Under the pieces are notes generated by a model. The model was not told the origin of the DNA, made no database searches, and saw only the letters and a program-made list of their open reading frames with translations. A stretch of 64,000 bases of DNA from Nigrospora sphaerica (taxonomy: Eukaryota; Ascomycota; Sordariomycetes; Amphisphaeriales; Apiosporaceae): positions 7,502,001 to 7,566,000 of the forward strand of contig JAGVVL010000002.1 in NCBI GenBank assembly GCA_018287875.1, in the 5' to 3' direction. The translations under genes were made by a program, and so were the position numbers. Positions 11,371-21,600 of this stretch are shown in pieces. Position 1 is the first letter of the stretch. Each line of letters starts with the position of its first letter.

Positions 11371-12149
11371 CTTATCGCACTATGTGTACACCGACGACGC
11401 CTCGAAAAGGATACGAGTTCCTGGCCGCGAAGAAAGCAGCAGGTTGAGTTGCCAGTAGGTGACGAATCAAAACTAAGAACATTTGCATGCTCGTCGCTAG
11501 GAAAGTGTAGTAGTGTGACCTCATTGATGTCCGGTCGAAACTGACCTAACGTAGCTGCCCCGGATAGAGCCTAGTTTAGAAGGATGTGCTGCTGCTAGCC
11601 AGGGGACGCCTACCGAGCGGCCGGGTCTGGGAGGATTCAGCACTGCAGGTGGCCCTATCAATCAGCCCAGGGACTGCTAGCTGTACATTCAACAGCCACC
11701 TCTCACTAGTAGGGCATCCCATAGTAGTAGTACCTCTCTACTCGGGGAAGTCTCCATCTCTTGGCCCTGGATGGATCGCGTGGGATCGGCTAAGCGGATC
11801 GCCCCATTCGATACCCTTCTGTGCTAGCCCAGCCAAGCAGGCCAAGGACCCCTCGGATGGCAACTCGGCTCGAGTGGCAGCCTCACCTCGACTCGCCCCG
11901 GCGCCGCCTTGTCTGTTTTGGTCTGGGCTAGGCGAAGCAAAGCGAAGCCGGCCTCCAGGAGTCGGAGCTTACGAATACGTCTCGTGCCTCGCGACCTGCC
12001 TGGCCGTCTTCATAATCAACTCGCCTCCCAGGCACCTGCGCGACGCAAACGTGCCCAGAAGCTTCTTCGCTCGCCATCCCTTATTCCTCCCCCGCCGACC
12101 TCCTGTCGTCCTTCCGTACATAAGAGCACCGTCTGACGACCCGAGCACG
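11371..12149. other. Divergent promoter region, rad4 / AN1 zinc-finger gene
   Basis: Spacer of 779 nt between two outward-facing genes. The frame upstream of 12150 stays open back to 11586, but its residues do not resemble the zinc-finger family, so I read it as 5' leader. I see no other feature. Confidence 0.6.
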
Positions 12150-13082
12150 ATGGCGCCCACCCCCGCCGGCAGCAGCGACGTTCCCGACACGTCGTACGTC
12201 GAAATGGACACGTCCGACGCCACGCTAATCGGCAACCACTGCGAGTTCACCTACTGCAACCAGCTCGACTTCCTGCCCTTCTTCTGCCAGTCGTGCAAAC
12301 ACACCTTCTGCCTCGACCACCGCACCGAGACGGCGCACCAGTGCGAGAACCCCGGCGCCTGGGCCGAGCGGCGCCGGCAGGCCCAGCTCGCCAAACCGAG
12401 CGCCGGCGAGGGCAAGCGGATGCGCGACCTGGTGACGCAGAAGCCCTGCGCCGCCGGCGAGTGCAAAACGACGGTCGGCACCTCGCTGACGCCCGGCGTG
12501 CACTGCGACCGCTGCAACCGCGATTACTGCCTCAAGCACCGCCTGCAGGAGGACCATGACTGCAAGAACCTGACGCCCATCGGCGCCCGCCCCCAGGCCT
12601 TCGACGTCGGCAAGGAGGCCAAGAGCGCCTTCGCCAAGTTCAAGGCCTGGGGCTCCCTCAAGCGCGAGCAGGCCTCGCGCGCCTTGCCCAAGCCCAAGCC
12701 CACGAGCGCCAGCGCCCGCCTCGTCGCCGTCAACAGCCTCAAGAAGACGGCCAAGGGCGACGCCAAGCTGCCCCCGGAAAAGCGCGTCTACGTTTACGTC
12801 GAGGCCGAGGCCGAGACCACCACGGCCAAGTTCCCCAAGGGCGAGTTCTTCTACAGCAAGGACTGGGTCATCGGGAGACTGCTGGACGCCGCCGCCAAGG
12901 GACTCCAGGTCGAGAACGTGAACAACTCGTCGGCCGACGAGAAGGACAAGCTGCGCGTCTTCCACGTCGAGGGCGGCCGCATCCTCGAGTACAACGAAAA
13001 GGTCGGCACCGCCCTGACGAGCGGGAACACGGTGGTCCTTTTGCGAGGCGTGGGCGCACCCACCGATCTGATTGAGATGTAG
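12150..13082 (+). CDS. cuz1: Cuz1/ZFAND1-like protein: two AN1 zinc fingers and a C-terminal UBL-like domain
   Basis: Single exon, 310 aa from the ATG at 12150. Finger 1 (about residues 30-66) has the AN1 pattern with FTYCNQLDFLPF and CLDHR; finger 2 (about 98-139) has the same Cys/His spacing with HCDRCNRDYCLKHR. The C-terminal third (about 205-305) is beta-rich and ubiquitin-like (RVYVYVEAE, GRLLDAAAK, ILEYNEKVG, NTVVLLRG). This architecture is that of yeast Cuz1 and human ZFAND1, which bind Cdc48/p97 and the proteasome and help cells survive arsenite and protein-folding stress. A basic, Ala-rich linker separates the two parts. I started at 12150 because finger-family proteins begin a short way before finger 1. 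It is divergent from rad4 and convergent with atp19. Confidence 0.92.
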   Translation: MAPTPAGSSDVPDTSYVEMDTSDATLIGNHCEFTYCNQLDFLPFFCQSCKHTFCLDHRTETAHQCENPGAWAERRRQAQLAKPSAGEGKRMRDLVTQKPCAAGECKTTVGTSLTPGVHCDRCNRDYCLKHRLQEDHDCKNLTPIGARPQAFDVGKEAKSAFAKFKAWGSLKREQASRALPKPKPTSASARLVAVNSLKKTAKGDAKLPPEKRVYVYVEAEAETTTAKFPKGEFFYSKDWVIGRLLDAAAKGLQVENVNNSSADEKDKLRVFHVEGGRILEYNEKVGTALTSGNTVVLLRGVGAPTDLIEM

Positions 13083-13860
13083 AGGGAGTCGTACGGTCTC
13101 TCATCCACCTCCAGATATTCATGAGATATGAAGATCCGCATTACAGGCGTTAGGCATTGCATTATGTACGGAGATACCTCGGCGAGATTGGGACGGTCAC
13201 ATAGAGCAATGTATTGCACTGAGCATGTCGATTTCGGTTAAGCAGTTCCTCGGGTTCCTGGGGCAGAAATAACCGGCGCTTTATTCCGAGTCGAGACGCC
13301 GTGGACGTACAGTGTAAGGTCTTTTGCGAAACGACCCGGGTACGTACCGGAAGGGCGCAATACCAATGCAACGGGCACTTCGCAGTATCAACATTGCCTG
13401 CCAATCTGCTAGCAATAGGCAATACGTCTGAGGGCCGGCCTGAGGGATTGACAGCTACCAGTGCCGAGAATGGAACGCTGGTCACAGATCTCGGTGTTCA
13501 GACGAGGCAGCAACGTCCAGCAAGAAAACATGGCACATGATTGGGGGACGTGTATTCCGCCAAACGATAGGAGACCGGAGAGGGGAGCTGTGGCTTTGTA
13601 GGTGGTGCCCAGATGCCCGAGGGTCGGCCTCGTGAACGTATCGCTTGTCCCACCAATGGCAGGAGGTTCTAGCGCGGCCGCGTGGGACTTCGGGCAGGCG
13701 GTCGAGTGCAAGTGTAGCGGGGTTCGTAGGACTCGGTGCTTGGTTCCTATAACCTCATGAGACCGATAAAAACGTGTCTATACATGTACAGCTGGCCGAC
13801 GCAACAGGCGCGCTTTTCGACCGGGCGGGCATCTTCCTCGCCCTCACACACCCCTCCAGC
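13083..13860. other. Intergenic between convergent genes
   Basis: The 778 nt between the stop codons of the AN1 zinc-finger gene and atp19 hold the two 3' regions. I see no gene or repeat. Confidence 0.6.
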
Positions 13861-14278
13861 TTAGTGCTTCGACTCCTTCTCGTCCTTGTTCGCTTGGTCC
13901 AGGAACTTCCTGTGGGGATTCGGTCAGCCTGTCCGCACGGCGACAGCCGGGAAAGGGGAGAGGAGGGGAAGAGATGCGGGGAGGGGCTCCGTACTGGATG
14001 AAGTTCTCCTCGTCGGGGCTGGAGGCGTTGATGGGAGGGGTCTGGGTGATCTTCTTGGAGGCGCTGGGGCCGCTGAAGGCAGCGTAGCTGCCGCCGAAGA
14101 GCATGGAGAGGACACCGACGGCGAGCTGGGGAGGATTGGGACGTCAGCCATGTGTGCGCCAGGACCGGAGAGGCCGTCTCGAAAGACGGCGGCGGGGGCG
14201 CGCGGCGGCGGTGGAGAGGGAGCGACTGACCCAGTGCGAGCCAACCTTCTGGCCGGCAATGGTGTACATCTGAACCAT
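13861..14278 (-). CDS. atp19: Mitochondrial F1Fo ATP synthase subunit K (Atp19)
   Basis: Three exons on the minus strand: 14278-14231, 14125-13995 and 13909-13861, giving 75 aa. The introns have donors GTCAGT and GTACGG and acceptors CCCCAG and CCACAG, and phases match throughout. The protein starts MVQMYTIAGQKVGSHW, continues with a single membrane segment (LAVGVLSMLFGGSYAAF) and ends with the charged family signature PDEENFIQKFLDQANKD. This matches yeast Atp19 (68 aa), a small inner-membrane subunit associated with ATP synthase dimers. No single reading frame covers the gene, so exon-aware prediction is needed. It is divergent from the MTP18 gene, which also acts at the mitochondrial inner membrane. 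Confidence 0.92.
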
Positions 14279-15032
14279 GTTGGCGGTATTGAAGCGATTG
14301 ACGTGCTGCAAAGGCGGGATCGGGCGGATGGCGTTGGGGATGGGGAGGGCTGATGCGTTCGGGATCGGGATGGAGTCGTCCTTCCAAAACTGCGCAGCTC
14401 GCAATGGGAAAGCTCCCACAATTTGCTGGAGGCGCACTGACCACGCACCAGCCGCGGGCCCCATCGGAGCACCATAACTGGCCGGGCGGCTGTTGAGCGG
14501 AATAAGCAGGATGCCGACCGAAACTCCACCTTCGGTTCCCTTGGGACGGATGGGTCGATCTGATGTACAATGTATGAGCGATGGCCCGGCGGCTATCGTG
14601 AAGGGATCCAGCAGTTCCAAATGCAAGCTGTATTGAACCGACTTGAACTCGGAAATATCACTGGTGGTATATAATCCCGGTGCCATCATGTACACCGTAG
14701 CGTTATGCCGTCGGGGTTTCCAGCTCGGATCGGTGAATCACGCAGCCGGGGCGCTACGCTACAGCTCGTCTGCTTTGGCCTTTCCGTCCAACTGGAGCTC
14801 CGGGGTTCTATCATGTAGAAACGACGTCACTGTAACGCGACACTTATTAGCCCGCTCAGCCTCCCCATTCCGCTTAACACCCACCAAGGCTAGGAAATCT
14901 TTCTCTGCGCTCACAATCTTTTCATAGCCAAGTCACCTCGCTTATCCCGTCTCTTACCTACAGCCTCCCTTCTTTCTCCCTCCCTCTCCGTCGTCGAATC
15001 CAACGCCCCGTGCATCCCGCATCACCGTGACA
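14279..15032. other. Divergent promoter region, atp19 / MTP18
   Basis: The 754 nt between two nuclear genes for mitochondrial inner-membrane proteins. The stretch just before 15033 is pyrimidine-rich (CTTTCTCCCTCCCTCTCC near 14971-14989), as in many fungal leaders. No gene is seen. Confidence 0.6.
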
Positions 15033-15935
15033 ATGCCGTGGTGGGGAAAGGGCTCCGACAAACAGCCATCGCCTTCCGAATCCCCGGAGGCGCCCGCCAA
15101 GACGCCCGACCCGCGTAAAGATGCCTCGGACTTCGACCCCAACGCCCTGCCGGCGCGCAAGGCGCTGCCGCGGGGCATGCGGCGGCTGGTAGAGAAGTCG
15201 GACAAGGACGAGAACTTCTTCGACGAGCTGGTGGACGGCTACGCCCCCGAAAGCACCGAGTCCAACGTGCGGTATGCCGCCTACGCGACGCGGCTGCGCA
15301 CCATCATGCTGTCGGCCCACCGCTACGTGGCCTACACGTCGGACATTGGCGAGTCGTTCCGGCCCGTCGCCCACCCCTGGCTCGTCCGTGGCGCCTACGG
15401 CGTCAGCTGGGCCTACATCCTCGGCGACGTGTCGTACGAGGGCTACAAAGCGTACTGGCAGAACCAGCGCAAGCTCAACCCCCAGCTGCAGCTTAGCGAA
15501 AAGCAGCAGAAGGCGACGGGGCTGACGAACACGGTGCCGCCGGCCGCGGCGCCCACGCCCGCGCCGGCCGCCGTCATGCCGCTCGAGGATTACCGGACAG
15601 TCATGATCCAGCGCGGCATTTTCCAATCGCTGGCCAGCATGGGCCTACCGGCCTTCACCATCCACAGCGTCGTGCGTTACTCGGGGCAGGCCATGAAGAA
15701 CGTGAAGAACGCGCGGCTGCGCACGTGGGGGCCCATCGGTCTCGGTCTCTCCGTCGTCCCGTTCCTCCCGTCCATTTTCGACCACCCTGTCGAGCAAGCC
15801 GTCGAGTGGGCGTTTCACAAGGGCTTTGCGCTGTACGGCGGGAAAGAGTTCGTGGGACAGCTGCCGGCGACGGGCCGCGAAGAGATGCTGCAACGCAAGC
15901 CTGATTCGCAGAAGCCGAAGGAGAAGGAGCTGTAA
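15033..15935 (+). CDS. MTP18: Mitochondrial fission process protein 1 family (MTP18/MTFP1)
   Basis: Single exon, 300 aa, from the ATG at 15033 (the in-frame GTG at 15027 is not a likely start). The conserved core is at about residues 75-140 and includes YAAYATRLRTIMLSAHRYVAY, SDIGESFRPV and WAYILGDVSYEGYKAY. A Pro/Ala-rich insert (about 170-185) precedes two further hydrophobic stretches near 195-215 and 230-255. Human MTP18 is an inner-membrane protein that promotes fission and restrains membrane leak. The fungal member has a longer charged N-terminus that lacks an obvious classical presequence. Mdv1, a second fission factor, is encoded about 20 kb away in the same window. Confidence 0.9.
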   Translation: MPWWGKGSDKQPSPSESPEAPAKTPDPRKDASDFDPNALPARKALPRGMRRLVEKSDKDENFFDELVDGYAPESTESNVRYAAYATRLRTIMLSAHRYVAYTSDIGESFRPVAHPWLVRGAYGVSWAYILGDVSYEGYKAYWQNQRKLNPQLQLSEKQQKATGLTNTVPPAAAPTPAPAAVMPLEDYRTVMIQRGIFQSLASMGLPAFTIHSVVRYSGQAMKNVKNARLRTWGPIGLGLSVVPFLPSIFDHPVEQAVEWAFHKGFALYGGKEFVGQLPATGREEMLQRKPDSQKPKEKEL

Positions 15936-16998
15936 AGTATGCAAGGGTTCATGGGAGCTGGAAGGAGTGGGAGGGTTGGCGAATCTACTTTCTCGAACAT
16001 ACATGGAAATGCCGTGGTGGCATCGCACGGGCGTTGGGAGTCTTCTCTGCTCATATGGTCGTATATCAAGAGGGCAATATGGATAAGTTAGCATCTGGAC
16101 AATCAAGTCCAAATCTCCATTCCAGAAAATGCTACTCCTGGGAATGCGTCTGCCTGTCACCTTTTGCGAATACCCCCCACTGCGTACCTGTCAGTGTTAG
16201 ATGCATGCAGATGGGGAACTTTTTGCACCTGCGTGGGATGCCGAGGGATGCCCATATCTGGGTTATCTCTGGAAGTCCACGTCGGAGATGGGAGCTATCC
16301 ACATACTACTATACGGGGGACTGCCCATGGGCGAGGTGGAGGAGCTGTTGCTTGGATGGGAGTTTACATGTAGTATCGTAGTAGTGTAGGTACGTCCCGA
16401 CACTATAAGCAATTACTAGCGCCCGGCGTGACCGACGCGCCTCTATCTCCAGATGTCTCGGTGTCCGCTGGGTCTGTCCTAGCCGGGCCCCCAGCTCCTG
16501 CGTTCACCAGGGCATTCATTCGGTTCAGATTCCCTAGTTCCCTACCACGGGGCCAGCCCACCAGATTGCCCCTGCAGACTGTCCCGTGGTCGACCCTCGA
16601 TGTACCGGACCGCCGAGGAAAGGCGGGCATCCAACGTCACGGCGCTTGCAGGAGAGGAAGTAACTTGGAGGCCCCGGCTTTCCTGGACGCCCGGCCCGAC
16701 ATGCGCCCATAGCACCGCCGACTGCTTTCTTCCACTGCCAGTCGGTCCGGTCCGAGACGGAGCACCGGTTCGCCGCCGAGCCGGCCATCGTCCAGCCGCT
16801 GTCCACCCCCTGCCACTCCGGCCTAGCCATCGGCTCTCGTTCAATTCAGACAATTGGGGCCTCGGCTTATCGGTCCCTTCTGCAATCGGCTCGTTATCCG
16901 AACCCGAAGCGCCCACCTCACTTGGAGAGCGCTCTCCGGAGAGTCCACCTCATCCGCAGAAAACCCCCCATCCCAGCAGCCGGCTGCAGCCCTAAGCC
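15936..16998. other. Intergenic, no feature recognised
   Basis: About 1.06 kb between the MTP18 stop and the SMP-30-like gene. The half nearer the SMP-30 start is C-rich and pyrimidine-biased, as expected for promoter and leader. No gene, repeat or RNA is recognised. Confidence 0.5.
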
Positions 16999-18585
16999 AT
17001 GGCTGCAATCCATACTGATGTGCACGCTATGCGTGCCACCATCCAGGTAAGTGCTTCCGGTCTCGTGTGGAGTAGGGGTAGCCCGAGAGGTCTATGCGGC
17101 CAAGGCAGTGGGCTAACAACAGTGCCTGCTTTGCTTATTCCTCAGGTGATCGACCTACGGAAGGAGTACGTCCAACTGGCGCAGCCCCGTTCGGGAGCCC
17201 TAGAACTGACATGCCACTCAGCAAACAACCACCGCCCGGTTCCGACCCGGGCGTCGTCCAGATCAAGCAATACCACCCCGGATTCGGAGCCGTCATCGGG
17301 GAGGGCGCCTCCTACGCCGTGCTCCTGGAGGCGGCCTCCACCACCCGCAACCCCTTCTTCCACAGTGCTTGCGTCTACCTCCTCGAGCCTGACGAGCTCT
17401 GGGTCACCTCGGACCTCCTGCAGCCGGCGAGCAGCTCCCAGCTTCCGGCTGTACTAATCTCCAAGGTCGAGCTACAGCGCGACATGCTGGACGACGACGA
17501 CAACGGCGACGACCATGTCACGGCTGTAGACTGGCGCAAGTTGCGGCCCCCGCCGGAAATGCCAATGCCGGCCGGAGCTTGTGCCTACGGAAACTCCGTC
17601 GTGTACTGCTCGCAGGGCACCATGGTGCCAGACACCGGAGGCATCTTCCTCAGTACGTGAAACCCGCTGCTTCTCGGATCTCGGTAGCACGTACTGCTAT
17701 ACTCGAGACCAGTCACCGCTAATGCTCCACAAAAGTGCCAAAGGGGCGGCCGCCGAAGCCTTTGGTGACCTCTTTCGGCTACCGCCCCTTCAACTCACCC
17801 CAGCACGTCACAGCAGCTCGCGATGGATCTCTCTGGTTCACAGACCCGCCAGCGGGTGCCGATTCCGGCATTCGCCCGCAGCCGCAGCTCCCAGCACACG
17901 TCTATCGCTTTGATCTCCAAACGGCGAACCTGAGAGTACTGGTCGATGGGCTGCAGCGGCCCATGGGGCTCTGTTTCGACTCGACGGAGCAGACCCTATA
18001 TGTCACCGACGTGGGTATCGCCAATGGGGAGGGAGACGTTGGCTCCAACCGGTAAGCCGTCTCTGGGTCCCTAACCAAGTCCCACGAAATTAAACCTGCC
18101 TCTTCCCTTTCAGGCCGTCCACGATATATGCGTTCGATATCATACAACGAGGGGGACAGCCGTTTGTTGCCAATAAGCGCGTCTTTGCCTTCTCCATGAG
18201 AGGGCCCCCCGTGGCGATCAAGTGCGACGTTGCAGGTAACGTCTATGTAGCTTGCGGCGACGGCATCGAGATATTCAACCCTGGAGGAGTGCTGCTGGGC
18301 CTAATCGAGATATCCGGAGGCTGCTCCAACTTCACGTTTGGGAAGCAAGGCGAGGTAAGCAGCCCCCCCCCAAACCGTCGTGTGCCTACAACACTCGGCT
18401 ATCGCCACCCGCTGGGTCTGGCAACTAGTCGACATCCTTCGCTCCCAGGTTACAACCCACAATTCTCGCTTTTCAAAGAAGGATTGACTCAATATATGGA
18501 ACAGGTATTTATATGCGCCAAGCAGAGGCTGTTCCGAGTCAAATTTGAGGACGACGTCTCTGACGGTACCTTGGGCCCCATGTAA
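16999..18585 (+). CDS. SMP-30/gluconolactonase/LRE-like beta-propeller protein
   Basis: Six exons: 16999-17046, 17146-17165, 17222-17652, 17736-18051, 18114-18354 and 18505-18585, giving 378 aa. All junctions have GT..AG borders and matching phases. The fold is a six-bladed propeller; family members are Ca/Zn-dependent lactonases. Seen: the N-terminal metal-site glutamate in GEGASY (about residue 50), GACAYGNSVVYCSQGT, RPFNSPQHV (about 183-191), GSLWFTDP, LYVTDVG and the C-terminal VFICAKQRLFRVKF. The usual SPNDV loop reads SPQHV here, which may change metal binding. Exon 2 is only 20 nt, so the N-terminal model is the least certain part. The last intron (150 nt) is a multiple of three with no in-frame stop. 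No signal peptide is evident. The substrate is unknown. Confidence 0.85.
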
Positions 18586-20297
18586 AGCCACTTACTTCCC
18601 AGGTTGAATGACCCTACAAGACTCACCCAATACTGCCAGCTAAGCCGTGCATACTTGTTCTGGGGTTAGACTGTTGGCCTGCCGGGCCTCAGATGCCGGC
18701 TCACTCCCGTATGGCCATCCACCATCCTCTTCTTCCCAACCTACCGACAGCATCAGGTATGGCTTTCCCCGGGTGATGGGTTGGTTACACCGCTGGCGGC
18801 ATGGGAGGATTCGATGCCTAAATCCGGGGAGCTGGCAAAATCTAAGCCATGCCTGGTACCTGCTTGACAAATGAGACCGCGGACAAGCTCACGGAAAGGT
18901 GAGCTTGGTGTGTTTTAAGATGTACGCCCCGCCTAATAACTATAAGCCGGAGGCGTCCACCGACGACCAGGAAGGGTTGGGACTCGCTCTGGCTGGATAG
19001 TCGACAAGGCCTTAGTGGTGGTCACTCTACTTTTGTGTTTCCCAGAGGGTGTCGAATCTAAGGCGTGACGACTTGTGACGCCGGCTTTCACTCCAACCGG
19101 CACCTCGAGTCATTGTGGTCAAACCTCGGCCTGCTTCGTAAGTACGTTGTGTAGGGAAGAGAGGCGCTCTGCTACCAATTATCTTCAGAATAGCACTGCA
19201 TAAGCGAGGCAATGCTGTCAAATGAATGCCATGTCGGCGAAGAATACTGATTCTCATTGCAAACGAGTAGGTTCCCCTGTATTGTGACGCTTTCCAACAA
19301 CTCTGTTGGGGAGAGAAGTTGGGGGTTCACACACAAAACCAAGGAGGTATCGGGTGATACCCCGGAGGAAGCGAAGCCTCGCGGATACATGCATCCTACT
19401 GAGCTCCCATGGCAAACGGACATGCATTCCGCAGGATGAGGCTGCTCCCTTCTGTAACGCATGCCCTAGTCTTGGGGCTGCAAGGAAAACGGAGCGCCCA
19501 ATCCCGCAGGTCCCGCCCCTCCCCCCAAAATCTCGCGGCTGTGCAACGGGGGTAACCGCTCGGGGGGACGCAGAACGCGGCCGAAAGCCCCCGGTATGTC
19601 GCCCTCCTCCTTTCGCCAGTCCGCCTCACCAAGCCGCCGGAACACATCGCGGGGCTGTCGTGCCGCGGTCGCGGCGTGGGCTCTCGGGTGCGAGTCGCCG
19701 CTAGGGTCCGAACCCCCGGACTTCGACTTCTCAGCGGCATATCTCTCTGCTTCCACCAGCCAGGCGGGGCGGCTACTTGTATTTGGTGTTGTCGGTTCCG
19801 CAGATAGTGACACCGTGGGCGGGCGTCTGGTCCTCCACGTGCCTGCGCCCCAGGTTGTTGGATGCGACTCTTCGTGCCATTCATACTCCAAAAGCCTTGT
19901 GTCAGGGCAGGGCTCGTGGAGGCATGCCACCATTAGCGCTGGGTCCTCCTTGGGAAGCAAGGAGGCTCACTCGTATAGGTCATCACGCCTATCCGAATAG
20001 GAAGGGTGGTGTTCCTCTAGTGTGATCATGGGCAAACCCCAGTTTACCGCCTTGGTAATCTAACCGGTTTTTCCGTTTCGATGACCTACTTCTTTATATA
20101 AGATGTGTGCAAGTAAGTCCCTGCTGACGTTGAGCAACCGTACGAAGGAAGAAGTCTTGGTGCGTACCTACTCATCTTATCGCGTTCCCCTTTCTGCAAG
20201 GCGTGTTTCACACCCTGAGTCCTTCCTAGCTGTGCAACCAGCTGCTTCATCGAAATTCGTCTCTGTAAACCTTCCAATAGCAGCAGGACCCAACGTA
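18586..20297. other. Gene-poor interval with a perfect short hairpin
   Basis: About 1.7 kb without a recognisable gene. The only structure I can point to is a 9-bp perfect inverted repeat at 18884-18907. Confidence 0.45.
18884..18907. repeat. Perfect 9-bp inverted repeat, 6-nt loop
   Basis: CAAGCTCAC and GTGAGCTTG flank GGAAAG. It lies 300 nt downstream of the SMP-30-like gene. It could fold as a small hairpin in RNA or be a dyad protein site; no T-run follows to suggest anything more. Confidence 0.6.
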
Positions 20298-21600
20298 ATG
20301 CATCTGTCCCTGGATCTGGCCAGCATAGCATTGGCCTCCCTCCTGCTCAATTTGGTAGTGCGTGTACTTTACAAGTGGTATCGACTATGCCATATCCCGG
20401 GTCCATTCTGGTGGACATTCATATCTTACTGGGGTCTCAGAAACCCGATTTGCGCGCAGGTGACTTCTTGTTCTAACAAGGTATCCTCTCAATACGATAA
20501 CTCCATCGCGCTTCTCTCCCAAGAAACCATTGGCAGCTAATGGCCACAACCTCCAGGCGACGTTGTCCGCGTCGGGCCACACCTGCTGATCACGGATGAC
20601 ATGCAATCCCTTCTGCGACTGTCTCCCCCAAGTCAATGTACATATGGGGGTTTCTTTATCAGAACAACACGGCCAAAAACGGCTTGGCCTCTTCCAATTC
20701 CTTGACCATCGAGGAACGGGACGGGTTTGTAATTCCCCAGTCACTCTTGGCCTCGGGACCGTTGGTCGGTCTGCAAATCGAAGAGCGTGTGAACCGCCAG
20801 TGTGCTCGGTTTGTCAACCTCATTGACCGCGAGTTTTTTCCCACATCGGTCGATCATTGGCCCATGAAACTGGCGGTTGCGGTTCGCCATTTCGTTACCA
20901 GTGTTCTGGGTGAACTCCTGTGGAGCCAGCTGCTCTTTATTCTCAGCCAAGGAATCACGGCGGACACGTCCGAAAGAGAAGCCATGGAAGAGTCCCTGCA
21001 TCATCTGTGCGTCTATATGTCTCGCCTTGGTGTAAGCCACGGATGGCCAGCCAGTCTATCACGGACGCCCACGCGCAGAAGCTGCCATACCTCCAAGCCA
21101 CCATCAAAAAGGGTCGCCGTATCTGCCCCGCCTACCCGTCCCCTTTTTCTAGGAGGCTCCCCGGGGCGGGCACGCCGTTTCCGGCCACCGGGTCCCCGAA
21201 GGCACGAAGACCGGCCCCAACATGGTAGGCATCATGCGCTCCCCGACGTGCTGGGCTACGATGCCAAAGTTTTCCGGCCCGAGCTGTGGCTCGAGGCCGA
21301 AACGACGGCGTCACGCGCCATGCACGACACGCTCGACGTGCTTTAGACCCTCGCGAGGTACACATCTCTGGGCTGGCCGATTGCGCAAACCGTCCTCAGC
21401 AAAACGTTCCCCCAAGGCACGGCGCTTTTCCCGCCGCCCGGCTGTGAGCGGACGGCTGTGCTAACGAGCAGGCAGTTGCTGCGTCGCTTCGACTTCGCTC
21501 TCCTCCAACCCCCCGGGGACACCAGCAATCCGGGTCTCAGGATGACTTCCTGGCCCACTCGTCAGGGTGACGAAAACAACAGAGGGGTTTTGAGGTTTGC
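20298..21600 (+). pseudogene. Cytochrome P450 pseudogene (pisatin-demethylase-like)
   Basis: Pieces of a P450 run in order but in different frames. They are: a membrane anchor from 20298 followed by HIPGPFWWTFISYWGLR; GDVVRVGPHLLITDD near 20558; a middle segment with QIEERVNRQCARFVNLIDRE near 20774; a K-helix region near 21060-21130; VPEGTKTGPNMVGIMRS near 21190-21240; VFRPELWLEAE near 21270; and LLRRFDFALLQPP near 21478. Lesions: a stop (TAG) at 21343-21345 where the haem loop should begin; Ser in place of the haem-ligand Cys (RYTSLG, expected RYTCLG type); Lys in place of the Glu of ExxR (KKGRR); a one-base loss in a C run near 21240; at least one more frame change near 21050; and absence of the I-helix. 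It cannot encode an active enzyme. Confidence 0.85.

Noticed and set aside
12225..12965. Open frame antisense to the AN1 zinc-finger gene
   Set aside because: Leu/Gly/Val-rich shadow of a GC-rich coding exon; the sense frame has clear zinc fingers.
19466..19960. 164-codon minus-strand open frame near the P450 relic
   Set aside because: Some stretches look protein-like, but I could not tie it to any family and it has no supporting introns or start context.
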